Shown: piece after piece, positions 1-8,870 of the stretch
Position numbering within the stretch: the stretch's first letter is position 1
Layout of the letters: every line of letters starts with the position of its first letter
Assembly (NCBI GenBank): GCA_030704615.1
Contig: JAKLZA010000015.1
Span: forward strand, 1 to 25,000
Direction: 5' to 3'
Source: Takakia lepidozioides
Lineage: Eukaryota > Streptophyta > Takakiopsida > Takakiales > Takakiaceae
DNA length: 25,000 nt
Made by a program: the position numbers and the translations under genes
The notes under the pieces: model-generated
What the model was told of the DNA's origin: nothing
What the model saw: only the letters and a program-made list of their open reading frames with translations
Databases searched by the model: none

Positions 1-2
1 CT

Positions 3-197
3 CTCTTCAACTCTATCAAGGGAATTGTGCCTGTACCCCTGTTTACCAACTTTGAAAGTCTCGAGGCTGAGCCAAAAGCCCAGGCCCTCCTAAGGCCTAG
101 CTTTTGGGCAAATCACACACAACAGATTGATGCTTGTGTGAAGGGATTTCTAGAGGATATCTGGAAAACCCGGATTAATTCATTACATGAAGGTAAG
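3..197 (+). CDS. Unidentified protein, internal exon (partial, enters from left edge)
   Basis: The frame starting at base 3 is open and reads as natural protein of about 65 residues: LFNSIKGIVPVPLF, then TNFESLEAEPKAQALLRPSF, ending ...RINSLHEG. It then meets a consensus plant 5' splice site (GGTAAGTC, exon end near 193-197). Codons past that point lose protein character, so I read this as the 3' end of an exon whose gene lies mostly left of the window. The GTG at 27 is not a credible eukaryotic start; the frame simply continues off the edge. I do not recognise the family. The acidic and helical stretch around the middle gives no catalytic motif. No matching downstream exon was found on the plus strand in the next 3 kb, so the gene is either split by a long intron or is itself a fragment. 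Confidence 0.4.
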
Positions 198-329
198 TCT
201 TACTACCAACGTCAGCCCCTGACAGAGGTAGGTTCTGTTCCTTTTATTCCCGCTCAAACTGGGCACGGGGTCAATGGCCACAAGGCTATGGCAAACAACG
301 TCTTCTGACCACATCCTCTCCCTCCAGTT

Positions 330-569
330 ATATATTGTAATGGGAGAGAAAGCAAGACCACATTTCGTTCATCCATCTTGTTGAGTACTTGAGACGTTAG
401 GCCTACATGTCAGCAATAGCAGTCTCTCCCGTGCGATTCCAGCATTGATGATGTCAAAATGGACCTCTTTGCCCCTTTTTAGATCTCCAAGGCTGGCATA
501 GGCATTCAAAACGCAAGTGAACGTGACTCCGCCGTCCCTTCTCCTTGGCATTTCCTCATAGATCTATGT
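330..569 (-). pseudogene. PPR protein fragment (PLS-type), decayed
   Basis: Read on the minus strand, the frame holds IYEEMPRRRDGGVTFTCVL followed by NAYASLGDLKRGKEVHFDI and INAGI. This is the typical succession of PPR helices in plant organelle RNA-editing/processing proteins (x-EEM...VTF-x-x-VLNACA-SLG-L--GK-VH--I). After about position 430 the match continues in another frame (ETAIADM, stop, A, stop, RLKYSTRWMNEM, compare the family pattern TAL-DMYAKCG-L--A--VFDEM), with two in-frame stops. Upstream an in-frame TAG precedes the first recognisable motif. The fragment therefore covers roughly two PPR motifs, has no start and no E/DYW tail, and is broken by at least one frameshift and several stops. 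A functional gene is excluded; a decayed duplicate or processed copy is likely. Family assignment is firm at motif level; the parent gene is unknown. Confidence 0.75.
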
Positions 570-1590
570 ACAACAAGGTCGATTCCACACTGCTACTCTA
601 GCCCAAATCTAATACATGGGGCCGTGATTGCCCCATTGTGTCACAAAGCTGGAGAAAGGGCGCAACAAAGGGAGAGATTACTTTTATGGAAAAGCATACA
701 CTACCATACTTAACCAAGAGCAAGGAAACGAGGAGCTGCTAAAAATATAAGTTTAAGCGGTGGTGAAAGCAGGCCAAGCAATAAAATGTAGAACGGCTTT
801 GGCAGGAGTTTATGTCAGATCCTTCACAATGTGGGACAACAGGTCTGACAAGGTGGGGCTGTCTCTATCAGTACCTGATGAAGAGGAGTTTTCCTGGATT
901 AAAGGTCAAAGATCTTTTTCCTGAAGTTGTTGTATGTGTTTTTTGGTAGACGAATCATGGCTTGAGTTGCTTTAATCAAGTACAGCATGATCTTTGTCGT
1001 CACATCTGCTGTAGTTTGGATTTTACGGTTATAGCCTGATCCAAACGAGGCTTATAGCTCCTCACTTGCACACTTGTGATTTTTGCAGACTTTTTGCAGA
1101 TCACCAGACTTCAGACATAGACAAAAATGAAGCCCCTTTGGATTGAGAGTTGGTCCAACCCCACTTGGGGGAAAGCAGAGCTAAATGCCATGACTCAAGT
1201 GAAGCACAATCTATCTATGGTGATGATGTCGATGTACACAATGGAGTTGTAGGCCAAGACTGTAATGGGCATTGTTTTGATGCTTCCAAGTCAATCAGGG
1301 AGAATTTGCAAATTGTACTCGCAAATGAGGTGACTGCAGCTGTGTAAGGAGCTTGAGAGATCTTCCTTGTGGTATCTCGGAGTTTTCAACTATGTTAGTT
1401 GAAGTATATTTAAGGTTGGTAGGTAAGAGTTTGGAGTCGCGGAGGATGGCAGGGTTGAATCAGACACAATTGTTTGTTGGACAACAGACTGGCTGCAGAA
1501 GTAGAACCTCCACCATCACTGAGAACCAGGAGTCCACAAAATCTCTGTTGGCCCTTATGTGGATGTAAGGACACTATGTAAGGCAGGACG
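570..1590. other. Spacer without recognisable gene
   Basis: Unique, moderately AT-rich sequence. Short open frames (for example 1150-1347 and 1353-1568 on plus) show no family motif, no splice consensus in phase and ordinary random composition. Decayed 5' parts of the adjacent PPR copies may extend into it, but I cannot align any. Confidence 0.5.
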
Positions 1591-2096
1591 ATTGAAAGAG
1601 TTCCTGCAAACTCTGAACCAACAAGGCATTTAGACAAACTCCAAGACTTAGGTTTGTGCCTTGCAGGAGTGCGCATCAACATGAAAACTCTTGTCGACCT
1701 GTATACCAAGTGCAAAAGTCTGGTGATGCAAGTGAAGTTTTCGACAAAATGCCTGAATGAGATATATGTCTACATGGAATACAATGATAGCAGGATATGT
1801 CAAGCATGGGTCTGTTAGGGAAGCTTTCAACATCTATGAGATAATGCAACTGGAAGGGGTGACCCCAGACAGGGTCACATTCACTTGCAATCTGAGTGTA
1901 AGTACCAGCCTAGGATAGGAATCTTGGAACAGGGCAAAGGGGTACATGATGACATTGTAAAAGCAGCACACCACCCTATTTTCAATTCCAACCCCATTCC
2001 CCACATGTAAATTAGAGACTGCCCTTCTTGACATGTATGTCAAATGTGGAGTCTTCAACCAAGAAATTCTGAAGGTTTTGTTTTGTAGCATGCGGG
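1591..2096 (+). pseudogene. PPR protein fragment (PLS-type), frameshifted
   Basis: Across three plus-strand frames the sequence spells successive PPR motifs in the correct order: FLQTLNQQGI, stop, TNSKT, stop, VCALQECAS, then a frame change to MKTLVDLYTKC, GDASEVFDKMPE, stop, then TWNTMIAGYVKHGSVREAF, NIYEIMQLEGVTPDRVTFTC, LEQGKGVH and, after another frame change, ETALLDMYVKCG. These match P, L and S repeats of plant PLS-class PPR proteins (ALL-MY-KCG, A--VF-KMP-R, WN-MIAGY--HG, A---Y--M---GV-PD-VTF). At least three frameshifts and three stop codons lie inside about 500 bases, so this is a pseudogene. No start codon context, E domain or DYW deaminase signature was found around it. It lies on the opposite strand from the PPR fragment at 330-569 and is a different segment, so the two need not come from one event. 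Confidence 0.8.
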
Positions 2097-3476
2097 TTGT
2101 CTATTGCTTTATGCCCAATATCTGTTTTGCTGTGTGTGTGTCAACACATCAACTTGATGGGTCTCATAGACCCGAAGCTCTCTCACAGAAAATTCAGAGA
2201 CTAGTGATAATCAGGGATCTAGAGCTGATATATGGTCTGAAAAAATGGGAGAAAGCTTTCAGATCATTATCCAATGTAAGTTTTGTAATCTACATTGTTC
2301 TGTGTAAGTTTGGGACTAAAATAGTCTTTTTGATTCTTGCTTCTGATATGAATTCACATGGGAGCAATTTGTCCTTTCTGTGCAGGGGGTGTGCACTTGA
2401 AGGACACCCACTTCTCCAACAATGCACCTGCGAACACATTCGATAGTACCGGATGAGGTAGCCTGGAAAGGAACTGAAGGAGATCAAGTGGATAAAGGCT
2501 AGAAAGGCAAGAAGGCGTGAGCTCAATATGTATCCCAGTATAAGAAATCTGTATATTTCTCAAGAAACACCTCCTCAAAGCTTATGTCAAGCAAGCCCGC
2601 ACCTGTCCTCAACCTGTTTAGCTCCAAGGTTCTTCCAGCTGCCATCTTATTGAGCCAGCTCAACCATTCAAGAGTGTACTCAGTGGTCATGGTGCTAACT
2701 CATGCTTTGTGGTCTATGTAAGTGAGCAAACAAAGATACTGATTGCCTGTCTGGGGGAAGGGTGCAGTGACTGCTCTCAGTTCATTGTTGGAAAGTGGCC
2801 TGTCATCTGTGCAACATGTAGAGAGGGTCCCAGGAGACCAATAGTGACAGAAGCATGTCTAGTTCATTTTCATGAGAAAGTGTATAATTCCACACAACAT
2901 ATGCAGTTGGATCCTCTAGATATTGAAAATATCTCACTACCCCTAACCAGAGATATGAGAAATGTCTCTTTTATGGATGCCAACAGAATTGTCACCACCC
3001 CTAACGGTGTGGAAGGTGCATCAGCATTCGACGTCCACAAACCTCCAGTGACCACGCAGGCAATTCGAGCTTGAGATATTCCAGTAAGCGAATTCCAGGA
3101 ACCTTCTCAAAATATCTTCTGTGACTGGGGAAGGAAAACCTTTGTCATCCTTAGGAGCCCTCACCAAACTACTCCTGGATCCCTCTAATTTGAATACAGC
3201 AAAGGATGAGAGTCAGAGCACACGCCTTCATATTGACAGAATGAACAAACAAATACACACCTGAATCCGAACAAGACGTCAAAGCAGACGTCCATAAACA
3301 AAAGGAGTCTGAGAATCGCTGGAACTCAAAATTCATGACACAAGCCCAGGGGCAATCGTCTCCACACGACAAGATTCTATTTCATCAGAATAGAGTAACC
3401 GCTGTCTTTATGTAATATACAATTACCACCAGTTTGGTGGTGCTGGGATTTAGGGACTAGGTTATGGTACACTGGG
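2097..3476. other. Spacer; one unassigned 121-codon open frame
   Basis: No recognisable gene. The longest open frame, 2709-3074 on plus, would encode about 121 residues with several cysteines and ends just after VHKPPVTTQAIRA. It lacks any motif I know, and its track start is GTG rather than ATG. Because decayed PPR sequence ends just upstream, some of this DNA may be further decayed coding sequence, but I cannot show it. Confidence 0.4.
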
Positions 3477-4241
3477 TTATGACTCGCTCTGCCATAAGAA
3501 GAGAGCATAACTTGCGTGGATGTTGGCGTCACCCGGTGACACTTGGAGAGCCTGGCTGTACAATTCCTCAGCTTTCTCTGCATTCCCTAATGTTCTCCAT
3601 GAAAACTCAGCATACTCTAATAGCAATCGTGGATTATGTGGATGGGACTGCAGAGCGACTTCAAAATACTTCTCAGCAGCACCGTTCTCCATCCACACCT
3701 CACTCAGAAACACGGCAAAATCCAAAGCAAAATGTGTCTTATGTCTGAGCTCCTCGTCTCTTTGCCTTCTATTGTGGTAGGTAGCTGTTCTAGACTCCAA
3801 CACATTGGGTGAGTTAAATTTTGTGAGCCAATTATCAGGAGACACCACTTGGGCTGGAGAGTCCTCAAAGATGGGTCGACATCCATTGCTATTGCATTCA
3901 ACTCGGCCAACCGCTGCTACAGTTTCAAAAGACCCTTGCAAAACAGCTCGGTTTTTCTCAACACTCCGCACCTGCGGTAACGTGTCATCCTCCATGTCCA
4001 TCAGGTCTACTCTGAATCCATCAGTCTCCATTCTAGGAAGGCGAAAGACTGCCGCTCTCAGTCGGCAACCAAGTTTGTTGTCTGGAACAGAGCAAGTGAC
4101 ATTCGGTGCCTTTCTGGGAACTTGAGGCAGATCCCTATCTACAGGGCATGCGACATGCGTCCTCTGCGAAGATCTTACGGCACGCCAAGCATCTGCAGAT
4201 GCAGAAGATGCCAACCTGGACATCAAACTCCTCTCCGCCAT
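3477..4241 (-). CDS. TPR-like superfamily protein, intronless, short at the C terminus
   Basis: An uninterrupted minus-strand frame of 254 residues starts at the ATG complementary to 4239-4241; the GTG two codons upstream is not a plausible eukaryotic start. Residues about 1-185 are mostly non-repetitive, starting MAERSLMSRLASSASADAW, with an acidic piece VDLMDMEDD. Residues about 187-254 contain tetratricopeptide-like units: AEKYFEVALQSHPHNPRLLL-EYAEFSWRTLGN, then AEKAEELYSQALQVSPGDAN-IHASYALFLWQ. This is the pattern of the plant TPR family in which each unit has a leading YA-FLW helix and an A--YF--A----P tail. Such proteins usually carry several more repeats; here a TAA follows right after FLWQSES, so the protein ends half-way into a repeat. 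It may be a truncated copy or an incomplete gene. Function is unknown; TPR units bind proteins. The first 116 bases overlap an open frame on the other strand. Confidence 0.65.
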   Translation of the reverse strand: MAERSLMSRLASSASADAWRAVRSSQRTHVACPVDRDLPQVPRKAPNVTCSVPDNKLGCRLRAAVFRLPRMETDGFRVDLMDMEDDTLPQVRSVEKNRAVLQGSFETVAAVGRVECNSNGCRPIFEDSPAQVVSPDNWLTKFNSPNVLESRTATYHNRRQRDEELRHKTHFALDFAVFLSEVWMENGAAEKYFEVALQSHPHNPRLLLEYAEFSWRTLGNAEKAEELYSQALQVSPGDANIHASYALFLWQSES

Positions 4242-5137
4242 AGTCACACTTAAGAAAAAGGACCTGAATCTCCTTAGGAACTTTATCCCCTGCTTTGATT
4301 CCGAAGTAGCACAGAGAAGTAACGCCTTTTTTCAGCTTCTTCAGAAGCACCTGAAGGCGGCAAGAGAGGAGCAACTTCTAAATGCTTGCTCTGAGTGCAT
4401 TATGCAGGACGCAATAACTTGTTGAAATCCCTACCTCATGTTCAGAGGCAAGACTACCGCCTGATTAGAATTTTCGCTGTGGAGCTCAAAAGGCTTGAAA
4501 AACCAGATCCCCTCGTTCTCTTATAATTATTCCCAACCAACCTCTATGGTGTATGATAAAAGAAAATTTCCTGGCAAGGACCAGACAAACCGCGGAGAAA
4601 GAGAGAATGAGAAACACCTCCCGGTGTTGTGGGAAAATGCAGATGCTAGTGACAGAAATCAACAGGAAATTGCAACCAGCATGCTCGAGCACAGTACTAC
4701 AACAAAGAGATATTTAGTTTACAGCGTAGCCGAGTGGACTTCACCACCTATCCAGATTTCCAGATGCTAGAAAGGTCTACCGAGACCTTGAGAAACACAC
4801 AGACTGCCAGACTCCTCGCCCTGGCGTCTGTTAACGCAAACCTTAGAACAACAAAGAAAGATTTGAAGAGAAAAATGATAACCCCAAAGGAAGATCTTTG
4901 GATCTGAAAGAGAAGAAGCTGCACAGGCACAGTGAGAGAGCCCTCCGCAGTGGAGAGTACCGATCACTGTGCGCTGCTGTGCGAGGCCGTCTTGATATGC
5001 AGCGCTCCTCCAGTGTCCTTCGCACGGGCGTCCCGGCACCACCCGAGCCTTTGACGGGCCCGGGCGACGCGCGTGTGGTGGGATGCCGCCGCAACCCCGA
5101 CACCGCGCAGCCTCCCTGTGTGCCGCGCGGTTCCTAA
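4126..5137 (+). pseudogene. Chain of overlapping open frames, possible frameshifted unidentified gene
   Basis: Five long plus-strand open frames follow one another with small overlaps: 4126-4422 (99 codons), 4395-4523 (43), 4520-4714 (65), 4653-4904 (84) and 4898-5134 (79). Each reads like soluble helical protein: LLSAIVTLKKKDLNLLRNFI and FFQLLQKHLKAAREEQLLNA; then SLPHVQRQDYRLIRIFAVEL; then MQMLVTEINRKLQPACSSTV; then TTYPDFQMLERSTETLRNTQ and RLLALASVNANLRTTKKDLK; then LHRHSERALRSGEYRSLCAA. The exit point of one and the entry of the next lie close together, as expected if one protein of about 320 residues had suffered single-base indels. No GT...AG pair explains the switches. I recognise no family. 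Only the first frame overlaps the antisense TPR gene, so most of it is not a shadow. Alternative: chance open frames in a stop-poor stretch. After 5137 the sequence becomes AT-rich and all frames close. Confidence 0.4.
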
Positions 5138-5441
5138 GTTCCCCTAGGATTCATTTATTTGTTTATTTATTTTTTGGGATGAAGCCCCGATATTTCATTT
5201 TATTTTATTTACTTAGGGGATTTATTTAGATTATCTTATAACTATGTATGACCCACGAGTACGCTACGCACTGCCTCCTTCATTTTTTATTGTATTATTA
5301 TTATTACTATATGCGTACTTTAGAGCTGTATAATAATAGGCTCCTCACAGATCCTTAAGAAAAACAATTAAACAAAAAATTGATTTGCAAAATTGATCCG
5401 TCAACATTATCCTGCATTTAACCATCACCATTAAGAAAACA
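5138..5441. other. AT-rich spacer with one possible short repeat copy
   Basis: No gene. The sequence is AT-rich with runs of TTTAT and ATT. On the minus strand at about 5160-5187 there is GGGGCTTCATCCC followed by an A/AAAT-rich tail, which resembles the dispersed GGGC-CTGTCCC short element seen elsewhere in the window. Confidence 0.35.
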
Positions 5442-5690
5442 AAAACCATAACTAACTAACTTTTTTTTTAAAAAAAACAAACGGAAAGTGCTTTTCTTTC
5501 CACTATTGTCCCTTTTTCTTTTTCGGGCATTTCCAAGGAACTGTAAAGTAAACCTCCTTACGGTTCGGGCCACGAGGGGCAGAGACGCAGCCCGAAGCGA
5601 GACAGCGCACACCCGGTTCGAACTCGGATCCCACAGACCCATTGACACATTGTCTTACCACCCGGCCATCATCGCCCTATTAAACAATAA
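5442..5690 (-). mobile_element. tRNA-derived SINE (family 1)
   Basis: On the minus strand the 5' part carries an RNA polymerase III type 2 promoter: A box TGGCCGGGTGG (complement of 5658-5668) and B box GTTCGAACC (complement of 5615-5623), with about 35 bases between them as in a tRNA gene. No acceptor stem or anticodon loop of a functional tRNA can be folded convincingly, and the unit continues about 170 bases into an unrelated body. It ends in an oligo-T/oligo-A stretch and short AGTT repeats around 5442-5475, a typical SINE 3' end. Target-site duplications are not clear, so the ends are approximate. Confidence 0.6.
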
Positions 5691-5817
5691 TTTCGTTTTC
5701 ATTATATTTAACTGGACAATTTCTTCCTATTTGTTTCTAACTTTAGAAACCAGGGAGTCATAGTTGGAGGCGTCAGGGAGAAAGATCAAAACCAGGGACA
5801 CGCGCCATATGGCACAC

Positions 5818-6045
5818 AGCCAGTCAGCGAAGGAGGGAACGAGGGATCACCGCTTCAAAGTCCCTCATAATCATGTACCCCCAGTCAGCAAAGGAGGGAG
5901 TCCTGGGACAAAGGAAGCGCTGCTCCCAACTCCACCACAATGAGACAGACTCTCATCAGTCAGCAAAGGAGCAGTGCCAGGGAGCACCGCTTCCAACTCC
6001 ATCACAATCATGTGCACCCTCAGTCAGCAAAAAGGAGTGGGAATG
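5818..6045 (+). repeat. Degenerate tandem repeat, about 60-75 bp unit, four starts
   Basis: The phrase CAGTCAGCAAAGGAG recurs at about 5821 (as CAGTCAGCGAAGGAG), 5882, 5958 and 6021. Between copies the blocks share GGGAGCACCGCTTCCAACTC and a following CATCACAATCATGT-like piece in variable preservation. Unit length varies (about 61, 76 and 63 bases). No open frame follows the period, so it is probably a non-coding minisatellite. Confidence 0.75.
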
Positions 6046-6480
6046 GCAAGTATCTCTCCTCTCCGCTGTGATGCAGCTTTCATGGCTTAATAGAAACTTG
6101 TAAAGGGCCTGAAATGTGCCAAGTTGCTGCTTGTAGGTTTCTTCTTTCTATCTTAGAAAATAAAAAAAACATCATGCAACATATGCCATTATGCAGGGAA
6201 TTTCATTAATTTATTTTTAATAATTATTTTTACTTTTAATATTACAATCTGACTCAAGAGCAGTACTCGCAAAAACCTTCTGATAAATTCCCTTGTTATT
6301 TTGAGGCCGTCGACCCACACAACGACCTCCAGGTTACTTATAGAATTGTTTTTACAAGGTCGATATCCCCTCTCTGTAAGCCTCACACAGCCCCAAAGGT
6401 GGTAAGTTATTTTTCCCACTTTCTAATGCAATTTTCTCCACGTTCCCGTCGCGCTTGCCAGAAAAAAAAAGAAGAAAAAA
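6046..6480. other. Spacer, AT-rich
   Basis: No gene or repeat was recognised apart from A-rich tracts near 6465-6490 (AAAAAGAAGAAAAAAAGAAA). Confidence 0.4.
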
Positions 6481-6488
6481 AGAAAAAG

Positions 6489-6574
6489 AACAATTTGGGA
6501 TCTGTCCCATTTTCCCAGGAAAAAAAGAAGAAAGAAGAAACAATTTGGGCTCCGTCCCATTTTCCCAAAAAAAT
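6489..6574 (+). repeat. Two tandem copies of a 32-bp A-rich-tailed motif
   Basis: The unit starting ACAATTTGGG, with GTCCCATTTTCCCA at its end, occurs at 6490-6517 and 6540-6567 with two substitutions in the middle (GGGATCTGTCCC against GGGCTCCGTCCC). Each copy is followed by an A-rich tail (AAAAAAAGAAG and AAAAAAATAAAAC). They belong to the dispersed GGGC-CTGTCCC short element described in the findings. Confidence 0.7.
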
Positions 6575-6719
6575 AAAACAATTACCGTTGGTTACCGTTA
6601 TTGCAGTGGGCAGGAAAGATAGAAGACACGTTATTATTGCGCGGGGCAAGAGAGATCGAAACAGAACTGTGTTCCGAGTTCCGAGGAGTTGAGAAATGAA
6701 AATGACAGAAAAGCGAGCA

Positions 6720-7030
6720 AAGTGGGAAGGCTCCACGGCTCTCACCGGGCAGGTACGTGGCGGGCGGGCAGCACAGCGTTTGTCATGTTGAAAACGCGCA
6801 AAGTCACGAGCAGCGTGAGCGCCCACGTGATGCCCCGCGCTGCACCAACTGCGGCGCGGGCCCACGCAGCCGCGCTGCCGGCCCACAGTTGTCCTACGCC
6901 GCGCCCGCGCTGCGTGCAGGCAACCGCGGCGGCTACGGCTCACCGCGCGCGGGCATGCCCACGTGCGAGCCATGTGGAGTTGTAGGGGTTGTGTTGGTAG
7001 GGCCCGACGGCCGCAATCATGGTGCCGCCC
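6720..7030. other. GC-rich, CpG-rich island with two G-boxes
   Basis: About 300 bases, clearly richer in G+C and CpG than the AT-rich DNA on both sides, for example GCGCGGGCCCACGCAGCCGC. CACGTG, the plant G-box core, occurs at 6824-6829 and 6960-6965. No gene is recognised here: the 221-codon minus frame through it translates into Arg/Ala/His-rich residues, then oligo-Phe from the adjacent A-rich repeats, which is not protein-like. It could be an orphan promoter or first-exon remnant, or a GC-rich transposon end. Function is not shown. Confidence 0.4.
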
Positions 7031-7408
7031 ATCACCATCCTCCAACTTGACATTTACTATTACTAGACCCAAGTTACATTTTTCCTACCCAATTTTGGAA
7101 TTCCAAATACCAAAAAGGTGGCAAAAGCGTGCAGGAAGTAGTATACCGTAGTACCAAAATCTTGGCCGAATTTCGGGAAAAGTGGGCAAGGTGGGAAAAC
7201 ATGGATGATCGCTAGTAGGCCTGCTTGTGTGGATTTTTTACTCAATAATTGTACCCCAATAATTGGAAAATGAAATTGAGCTTAATGAGTTCCTCCCCTT
7301 TCCTCAAAAAACAAAAAACAAAATAGAAATAAAAATACAAAAACAATTGAACCCAAGTATGTACAGTTTTTGCTTATCCTTGGGATAAGGCTCACAGAAA
7401 TGAGAAGA
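7031..7408. other. AT-rich spacer
   Basis: No gene. It contains an A-rich stretch around 7305-7345 after TCCTCCCCTTTCCTC, possibly a retroposon tail. Confidence 0.4.
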
Positions 7409-7691
7409 TTATTTATCCTCTGGGTAGGGGTAAATTATTATTATTATTATTATTATTTAAAAAAAGGAAACCTGGGAGCGACTGCTCACAATTCAGGCCC
7501 TTGAGGAGGGGAAAAAATTAACCCCCTTTCAGATAAGCCATTAGGCACACAGGTGGGAAACCGCACCACCAGATCAGCCGGTCACGAACAATCCACACAC
7601 CAGGCAGGGTAGCGGGTTTGAACCCCGAACCACCAGGGCGACACACTGTGCACTTACCAGCTGAGCTACCAGCTGATGTGCAGTTATTTAT
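7409..7691 (-). mobile_element. tRNA-derived SINE (family 2), with possible 8-bp target duplication
   Basis: On the minus strand the head reads GGTAGCTCAGCTGGTAAGTG (A box TAGCTCAGCTGG, complement of 7657-7668) and then GGGGTTCAAACCCGC (B box GGTTCAAACCC, complement of 7614-7624). The GGTAGCTCAG start and the spacing match tRNA 5' halves closely. The body continues for about 180 bases, including AGGGGGTTAATTTTTTCCCC and CTCCTCAAGGGCCTGA. It ends in CCTTTTTTTAAA plus about eight AAT units. TTATTTAT at 7409-7416 and 7684-7691 flanks a 267-base element and is the likely target-site duplication, though eight bases of AT is weak evidence. A body fragment of the same family lies at 21481-21544. Confidence 0.8.
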
Positions 7692-7884
7692 AGGTCACTT
7701 ATTTTTCAATTCTGGTCAAGGATAAATAGAAATTTGATGATTTAAAGGATGAGGCCAACACATATATTAATTAGCATTTAATAAGCCTCCCTTTTCTTTA
7801 AAAAAAAAAGCCTCCCCTAAAAATAAAATAAAAATCGGGGGGCACTTTTGAATTCCCTCCGTTGGGCTTTTTCCTTCGCTTCAG
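7692..7884. other. AT-rich spacer
   Basis: No gene or repeat was recognised beyond A-rich runs near 7800. Confidence 0.35.
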
Positions 7885-7952
7885 AACTTGGTTTCTTGAG
7901 GGCCACTGTCCTCTTTAATTTCTCTTTAAGAAAAAAAAAAAAACTTGGTTTC
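7885..7952 (+). mobile_element. 46-bp poly-A-tailed insertion with 11-bp target duplication
   Basis: AACTTGGTTTC occurs at 7885-7895 and again at 7942-7952. Between the two copies lie 46 bases: TTGAGGGCCACTGTCC, then TCTTTAATTTCTCTTTAAG, then 11 or more A. Direct duplication plus terminal poly-A is the signature of target-primed reverse transcription. The 35-base core belongs to the AGGGCC-CTGTCCCC family found at several other places in this window. This is the best delimited copy and shows the unit can be this short, or is a 5'-truncated end of something longer. Confidence 0.75.
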
Positions 7953-8790
7953 AGAGTGATTGCTGCTCTGCTTAACTTAAAGGCTACACGCGCTCCCCAG
8001 GTTATTTTTTCCTCGACCTATTCAATGAATTTCGGGATTTTTGGTAAACATGAATATAATCAACAGTAAAAATAAAGGTAAGGGTAAGTGATTCTCTCTT
8101 TATGTACCCAAAAAGTAAATTGAGGTTATTATTGAAGGTTATATAGTAAGGATTTTTGTGTTTGTTATGGGCAGATCTATTTTCTTAAAGGTGGGCATTT
8201 TGGGTGTAAGAGTAGGGCTGATTGTATGATAGTGTGAGTAATGCAAGTTGATGTTTTCATCACACCAAAGTAAATAAGACTATGCAATGCAATATATTTG
8301 GGGCACGGCCGTTCGGGTTGTTTTTCCCTCTTTAATAAAAAATAAATAAAGAAAGAGGGATAGTAGCCTCATTATTCATAATTCTATAGATAAAGGACCC
8401 AAACCCTTTTTAATATGATGTTCTAGGGGGCCTCTGTCCCCTTTTCCTGTTTAAAAAATTGCAATGTAGAATTTAAAAATTATAATAGTAAGGGTCTAGG
8501 GCTGAGGGGGCTGAGATTATCTACACTTCCTCTCCTTTAAGCTGTGAAGGGGGCAGGTAGGGCGTTGGTACACAAGGACGGAGGTCTAGCTGGTCTAAAG
8601 AGACAGAAGACAACTCCACATTTATTCTTTTCTTATTTACCCTCCATTTAATATACATTTACCCTGGATAAAAACTATATACAAATGATTATTTCGTACG
8701 AAGATCAATTAATTAATTTTTATAATGAAGAGTAACATCCAAACGATTTATTTGTCTGCCAGGTAAATTTTTAGGGCTGCAATGCCAATG
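7953..8790. other. AT-rich spacer with a repeat copy
   Basis: No gene. One copy of the short element is at 8425-8455 (AGGGGGCCTCTGTCCCC, then TTTTCCTGTTTAAAAAA). An inverted repeat TCCCTCTTT/AAAGAGGGA lies at about 8325-8361. Confidence 0.45.
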
Positions 8791-8870
8791 GATGCCTGCA
8801 GCCTTGCATCGGAGCGGTCAAGCGAGGTCTACTATAATCCACTTTCTTTTGCTTCATTTCGATGTCTTAT

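Noticed and set aside
2709-3074. 121-codon plus frame with several cysteines
   Set aside because: No family match, GTG start, no splice context; kept only as a remark in the spacer entry.
3805-4125. 106-codon plus frame antisense to the TPR gene
   Set aside because: It lies wholly inside the TPR coding sequence and is a mirror of its codon bias.
4728-4738. TAGCCGAGTGG, a perfect Pol III A-box-like string
   Set aside because: No B box follows within 100 bases, and it lies inside the relay open frames.
6407-7072. 221-codon minus-strand open frame, one of the two longest in the window
   Set aside because: It runs through the CpG island and then through A-rich repeats that translate to long Phe runs. 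There is no motif and the composition is not protein-like.
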